Assembly (NCBI GenBank): GCA_029864185.1
Contig: JAOTTY010000005.1
Location: forward strand, 1 to 35,751
DNA: 35,751 bases
Direction: 5' to 3'
Source: Gammaproteobacteria bacterium
GTDB taxonomy: Bacteria > Pseudomonadota > Gammaproteobacteria > GCA-001735895
This document shows, piece after piece, positions 32,615-35,751 of the stretch (positions are counted from its first letter, which is position 1; the number at the start of each line of letters is the position of its first letter). Both the position numbers and the translations under genes were made by a program. The notes below the pieces were generated by a model. The model saw only the letters and a list, made by a program, of their open reading frames with translations. It had not been told where the DNA came from and searched no databases.

Positions 32615-32979
32615 GATAGACCTCGTGTTGTATCTGTAAGGACCGCTTCTGCGCGAACTATATCAGGCCGGTGCGCGCGGGCAAATCAATGGCTTGCAAT
32701 CCGGGAGTCGCAATTCCGGGTAAAGCTATTCTGACTACTATACTTTTCGGTGGACATGAATCCAGGCCTTGTCGACAGGTCTAAGGGCTGCCCCGGTTGA
32801 TATATGTCAAGCAAACAACGATTAAACGGGGGATTATCTTAAATAAAAAAAATTTATCGGGCGGCAGGGTGGATGATGACTTGAGCAAATCGACTCGGAA
32901 CGAATACTTAGCTCGAGAGGCATTGTTCCGCGCCGATGCGATCTTTGACTAACCATCGTCTTAACCTGAGGAGAGTAAT
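32615..32979. other. Divergent intergenic region between M24 and cytochrome c genes
   Basis: These 365 bases contain no convincing gene. An AT-rich block at about 32819-32857 with an A8-type run may belong to the cytochrome promoter. GAGGAGA at about 32967-32973 is the ribosome site of the cytochrome gene. TATACT occurs at about 32740 without a good -35. Confidence 0.4.
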
Positions 32980-33714
32980 ATGAAAATGGGTAAATTAATT
33001 TTGGCCGCGCTTGCTTTAACGCTTGCATCGCCGATGACCGCAGTTGCGGATGACAATCCGCAGGTATCCGATTTCTGGCATACCTTGCAGGGAGGTCAGC
33101 TGTATGATAACTGGGCAAAATTACTGTTCAAAAAAGCACCGGAGCAAACGCATCCTTCCTATCCCGCAAAAGGAAAACAGAAAGGCGCGGGCACCTGGCG
33201 CTGCAAGGAATGCCATGGCTGGGACTATCGAGGAGCCGAGGGTGCCTACGCCAAGGGATCGCACTATAGCGGTATCAAGGGAATACGCGACTGGGTCGGA
33301 GCTTCGATATCGGATATCGAGAAAATTATTCGCAACGATACACATCGTTATACCAGCGAAATGATCCCCGACGAGGCGGTCAGGAGCCTGGCGTTGTTCG
33401 TCAGTCGAGGGCAGGTCGATATGCCGCAGTATATCGATTATGCAACCAAGAAAGCTCGCGGGGACGCGACGAGAGGGGCGCGTTTCTACCAGGCGATCTG
33501 CTCCGTGTGCCATGGCTTCGACGGAAAAACGATCAATTTCAAAACCGCCGAGAAGCCAGAATATATTGGCACCGTCGCACAGGAGAACCCTCAGGAAACA
33601 ATGCACAAGGCGCGTAACGGGCAGCCAGGGGTCCCCATGGTGGCTTTGGGCGTTCTCGATATACAGGACATCGTTGATATCATCGCTTATGCACAAACCC
33701 TGTCGGCAAAATAA
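32980..33714 (+). CDS. Periplasmic diheme cytochrome c
   Basis: A 244-residue secreted protein. Residues 1-23 are a signal peptide ending at TAVA before DDN. Two heme-binding motifs are present: CKECH at 75-79 and CSVCH at 174-178. Candidate axial methionines lie at 128 (SEMIPDEA) and near 214 (GVPMVALG). The first half has an unusual long lead (WHTLQGGQLYDNWAKLLFKK) before its heme. It probably shuttles electrons, or is the electron-accepting partner of an unlinked enzyme. The ATG follows GAGGAGA. It is a single-gene unit ended by the hairpin at 33725. The partner is unknown. Confidence 0.88.
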   Translation: MKMGKLILAALALTLASPMTAVADDNPQVSDFWHTLQGGQLYDNWAKLLFKKAPEQTHPSYPAKGKQKGAGTWRCKECHGWDYRGAEGAYAKGSHYSGIKGIRDWVGASISDIEKIIRNDTHRYTSEMIPDEAVRSLALFVSRGQVDMPQYIDYATKKARGDATRGARFYQAICSVCHGFDGKTINFKTAEKPEYIGTVAQENPQETMHKARNGQPGVPMVALGVLDIQDIVDIIAYAQTLSAK

Positions 33715-33724
33715 TAGCGAGTAG

Positions 33725-33758
33725 ACAGGGGGCAGCAAGTCCTGTCCCCTGTTTATTT
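33725..33758 (+). terminator. Rho-independent terminator of the cytochrome c gene
   Basis: ACAGGGGGCAG (33725-33735) pairs with CTGTCCCCTGT (33742-33752), 11 pairs with one G-T, loop of six, followed by TTATTT. It lies just past the cytochrome stop codon. Confidence 0.8.
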
Positions 33759-33897
33759 AACATCGGGCTGGTTCGTCATTATGCCTGCGCTGCATGACTG
33801 CTTGAATACGCATCATGGCGAGGCAAGGCATCGTAGGCAACAAGGCGTTGTTACATTACCTTCCCGGCAGGAATGACGATCGAATCGTCCTCTTTCA

Positions 33898-34809
33898 CTA
33901 TTGTTGCGTAACCGTCAGGGTTCTCGAGTTCTTTCGGTTGAGAAAATCGATCGCCCTGTTTTCGGCATCATCCCCGAACAAGAACATGGTCATGTGTCCG
34001 CGCCAGTTGTGCAGGTATAGCTCGGTTTCGACGCCGCGTTGTTTCAGCGCCTCGTAATAGTCGGTCGCCTGGTCGTCGGTGACCAGAAAATCGAGTTCGC
34101 CATGGTAGAGGAATACCGGAGGATCGTCGGCGGAGATATGGTAGACCGGTGATGCCTGCGCGTAGCGATCGGGCATTTCATCGCGGTCGCCACCCATGAA
34201 ACGCGTGACGACGGGGCTGCCGCTGTATTTGCGCAGGTCCGACGGAATACCGCCGGCGACCACGGCCCTGACGCGTGGCAGGGAATCCCCGCCGCCAGCC
34301 GGCGGTCCGACCGAGTCGATACTGGCAACCAGCGCCGCCAGGTGGGCGCCGGAAGAATAGCCCCAGGTGTTGACGCGGTCCGTATCGAAATTAAAGCGAT
34401 CCGCGTTTTGCGAAATCCACGCCAGCGCCTGCTGCAGGTCCTGCAGCTGTGCGGGGAAGGTAAAGCGTGGTGCAAACCGGTAACTGACGTTCATTACCGC
34501 GTAACCGTGCCGCACCAGTTTGCGACTGACGTCGACCATGTCGTCGCGGCTGCGATTCGCCCAGCCACCGCCATGTATCACCAGCACGACGGGATGCGGA
34601 CCGCGCTTGCGCGGCAGGTACAGATCCGCGCGCAGCGGTTGCGGCCATGATTCTTCGGTATAGACGATGTTTTCGACGGTACGCTCGAGCGTGTAGGCGG
34701 CATCGGCTGGCGGCTCCTGGTTGTGGTCGCGCAGGTGCGTATAGCAGCCCGACAGCATCGCGCACAGGAGTAAAAGGAGCGAGCCTTGCGGCAAACGGGA
34801 ACGAATCAT
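33898..34809 (-). CDS. Lipoprotein alpha/beta hydrolase (BD-FAE/esterase type)
   Basis: A 303-residue lipid-anchored serine hydrolase. MIRSRLPQGSLLLLLCAML leads to the lipobox LSGC with Cys22. The catalytic domain has the oxyanion HGGGW (IHGGGWANRS), nucleophile GYSSGAH, acid in GELDFLVTDDQ and His in NWRGHMTMF. It resembles esterase/acetylxylan or kynurenine-formamidase-like enzymes; the ester substrate is unknown. I chose the ATG at 34809 because it gives a standard signal peptide; ATG at 34848 is possible. It is a single gene, facing the cytochrome unit. Confidence 0.83.
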   Translation of the reverse strand: MIRSRLPQGSLLLLLCAMLSGCYTHLRDHNQEPPADAAYTLERTVENIVYTEESWPQPLRADLYLPRKRGPHPVVLVIHGGGWANRSRDDMVDVSRKLVRHGYAVMNVSYRFAPRFTFPAQLQDLQQALAWISQNADRFNFDTDRVNTWGYSSGAHLAALVASIDSVGPPAGGGDSLPRVRAVVAGGIPSDLRKYSGSPVVTRFMGGDRDEMPDRYAQASPVYHISADDPPVFLYHGELDFLVTDDQATDYYEALKQRGVETELYLHNWRGHMTMFLFGDDAENRAIDFLNRKNSRTLTVTQQ

Positions 34810-35138
34810 GGCAGGGGCCGACGGTTTACTTGCTTGAACATTTGGCATTGTATACGCGAGCACATAGATCCTGGATCAGGCAGCACGCCTGGAAAACGCC
34901 GGTTTGCGGGTCGGTTCAATTCAGAAACTTGCCGCGAACAGGCTGCCCGGGAGTGAGCCCGACGAAGAGGCGGCCGATCCGATGCGTGGCAGCTGCTAGG
35001 GTGAGGGCTGGCGGCCGCGCTGGATCACCGGGAATGGTGCACCGGGCGCGGTAGCCGCACGACGATCTAATCGGCGACGAAATCTCACAATCGCTGCTGT
35101 ACCTGTGCGCTTTGACCGATGAATATTAAGCCGGTCGA
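34810..35138. other. Intergenic region, no gene seen
   Basis: About 330 bases between the esterase and the partial permease, both on the minus strand. No frame shows family-like content, and no clear terminator or palindrome stands out. Confidence 0.35.
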
Positions 35139-35751
35139 TTATCCGGTGTGCCGCCTGGCGGCTGCGGTAACGCGTTCGCGCCAGGCGGTAATCACCCCTG
35201 CCGAGCCGATCAATGTCATACCGATAATGGCCTCGCGGGTGGGCCACTGATCGAAGATGGCGCGACTCCACATCGCCGCGAATATCAGGTAGGTGAAATC
35301 CATCGGCGCGAGCCAGCTCGCGTCCGCGGTCTGGTAGGCGCGGCTGATGCAGATATTGCCCGTCAGGTTCAGCACCGATGCGAATAGCGCAAAACCGGCG
35401 ACCAGCAGGGTCAGTTCGGGCCAGCCGATAGCAACGAAAGGAATCGCGGCCCTGGTCTCCGCGGAGGGCGGGAACATGGACAGCAGCAGGATGCCGAGAA
35501 CTCCCGAAACGACGAAGGCGACGCCGACCGCGAAAGCGAGCGCGAGCGGACTCTCGTTGCGGCAGGCGCGCCGCACGGTCAGAATATTGGTGGCATAAAA
35601 AAAGCCGGCGATAATCGGCAATATCTGCACCGCCGAGAAGTCATCCTGCCACGGGCTGAGTACGAAGGCGGCGCCGATGGCGCCGAGGATCAGCGCGCCG
35701 ACTCGCCATGGACCCACCGCTTCGCCGAGCACCGGGCCCGCCAGCAACGAC
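35139..35751 (-). CDS. EamA/DMT-family permease, 5' end cut by window edge
   Basis: The last 203 residues of a drug/metabolite-transporter superfamily permease. At least five hydrophobic segments remain, including VGALILGAIGAAFVLSPW and LAFAVGVAFVVSGVLGILLL. The end of the second EamA repeat shows the conserved pattern AYQTADASWLAPMDFTYLIF and MTLIGSAGVITAWRER. The upstream half is outside the window. The solute is unknown. Confidence 0.85.
   Translation of the reverse strand, partial: SLLAGPVLGEAVGPWRVGALILGAIGAAFVLSPWQDDFSAVQILPIIAGFFYATNILTVRRACRNESPLALAFAVGVAFVVSGVLGILLLSMFPPSAETRAAIPFVAIGWPELTLLVAGFALFASVLNLTGNICISRAYQTADASWLAPMDFTYLIFAAMWSRAIFDQWPTREAIIGMTLIGSAGVITAWRERVTAAARRHTG

Noticed and set aside
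1-35751. CRISPR array, tRNA, rRNA or insertion sequence
   Set aside because: No regularly spaced repeats, cloverleaf with CCA-type ends, ribosomal RNA blocks or transposase motifs were noticed. A cloverleaf or covariance search was not possible here.

Overview
The window reads as chromosomal DNA of a GC-rich, free-living, probably marine-type gammaproteobacterium. Supporting genes are HspQ, YchJ with its SEC-C tail, a DUF3301 protein, an OmpA-type glycine-zipper lipoprotein, RecQ, and several genes of small-molecule catabolism. The lineage is inferred from gene content only. I saw no tRNA, rRNA, CRISPR array, insertion sequence or prophage gene. Two genes are cut by the window edges: a methyltransferase on the left and an EamA permease on the right.

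Layout. 1-3.5 kb: partial methyltransferase, D-2-hydroxyacid dehydrogenase, fatty acid desaturase, hspQ. 3.5-5.1 kb: a BKACE-type beta-keto acid cleavage enzyme that resembles dehydrocarnitine cleavage enzymes. It is translationally coupled to the wreck of a 3-hydroxyacyl-CoA/carnitine-dehydrogenase-like gene, and a small CxxC protein follows. 5.3-9.5 kb: a membrane-anchored protein with a carboxypeptidase-regulatory-like fold, an MFS permease overlapping a renalase-like FAD enzyme, an OmpA-like lipoprotein and a DUF3301 protein. 9.5-13.5 kb: a divergent trpBA pair, a UbiA/MenA prenyltransferase and a TetR regulator. One identical 23-bp palindrome-containing element lies in the tetR promoter and in the trpBA promoter. 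13.7-23.2 kb: acyltransferase 3, an orphan LytS-type-receptor histidine kinase, an Ldh-family dehydrogenase, an OsmC protein, recQ, ychJ, and a second desaturase divergent from an XRE regulator.

23.4-25.7 kb holds the best candidate for an undescribed system: a compact four-gene operon of two tandem DUF1538 membrane proteins, a short-T-loop PII-like protein and a two-CBS protein. It has overlapping or near-abutting cistrons, its own likely promoter with an inverted repeat, and a stem-loop over its last stop codon. This looks like a two-subunit transporter or channel gated by two nucleotide-sensing soluble proteins.

25.8-32.6 kb is a Dpp/Opp-type ABC importer. It has a Tat-exported binding protein, two permeases (one with an unusual membrane extension) and a fused double ATPase. 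Upstream lies a creatinase/ectoine-hydrolase-like M24 enzyme that lacks the usual metal ligands, so the importer and enzyme may handle an amide or osmolyte-like compound together. 33-35.75 kb: a diheme cytochrome c with a clear terminator, a lipoprotein esterase, and the partial EamA permease.

Most transcription units are short and several are convergent or divergent pairs. Themes that recur are osmolyte or nitrogen-compound use (BKACE, M24 plus ABC importer) and membrane lipid change (two desaturases, acyltransferase).
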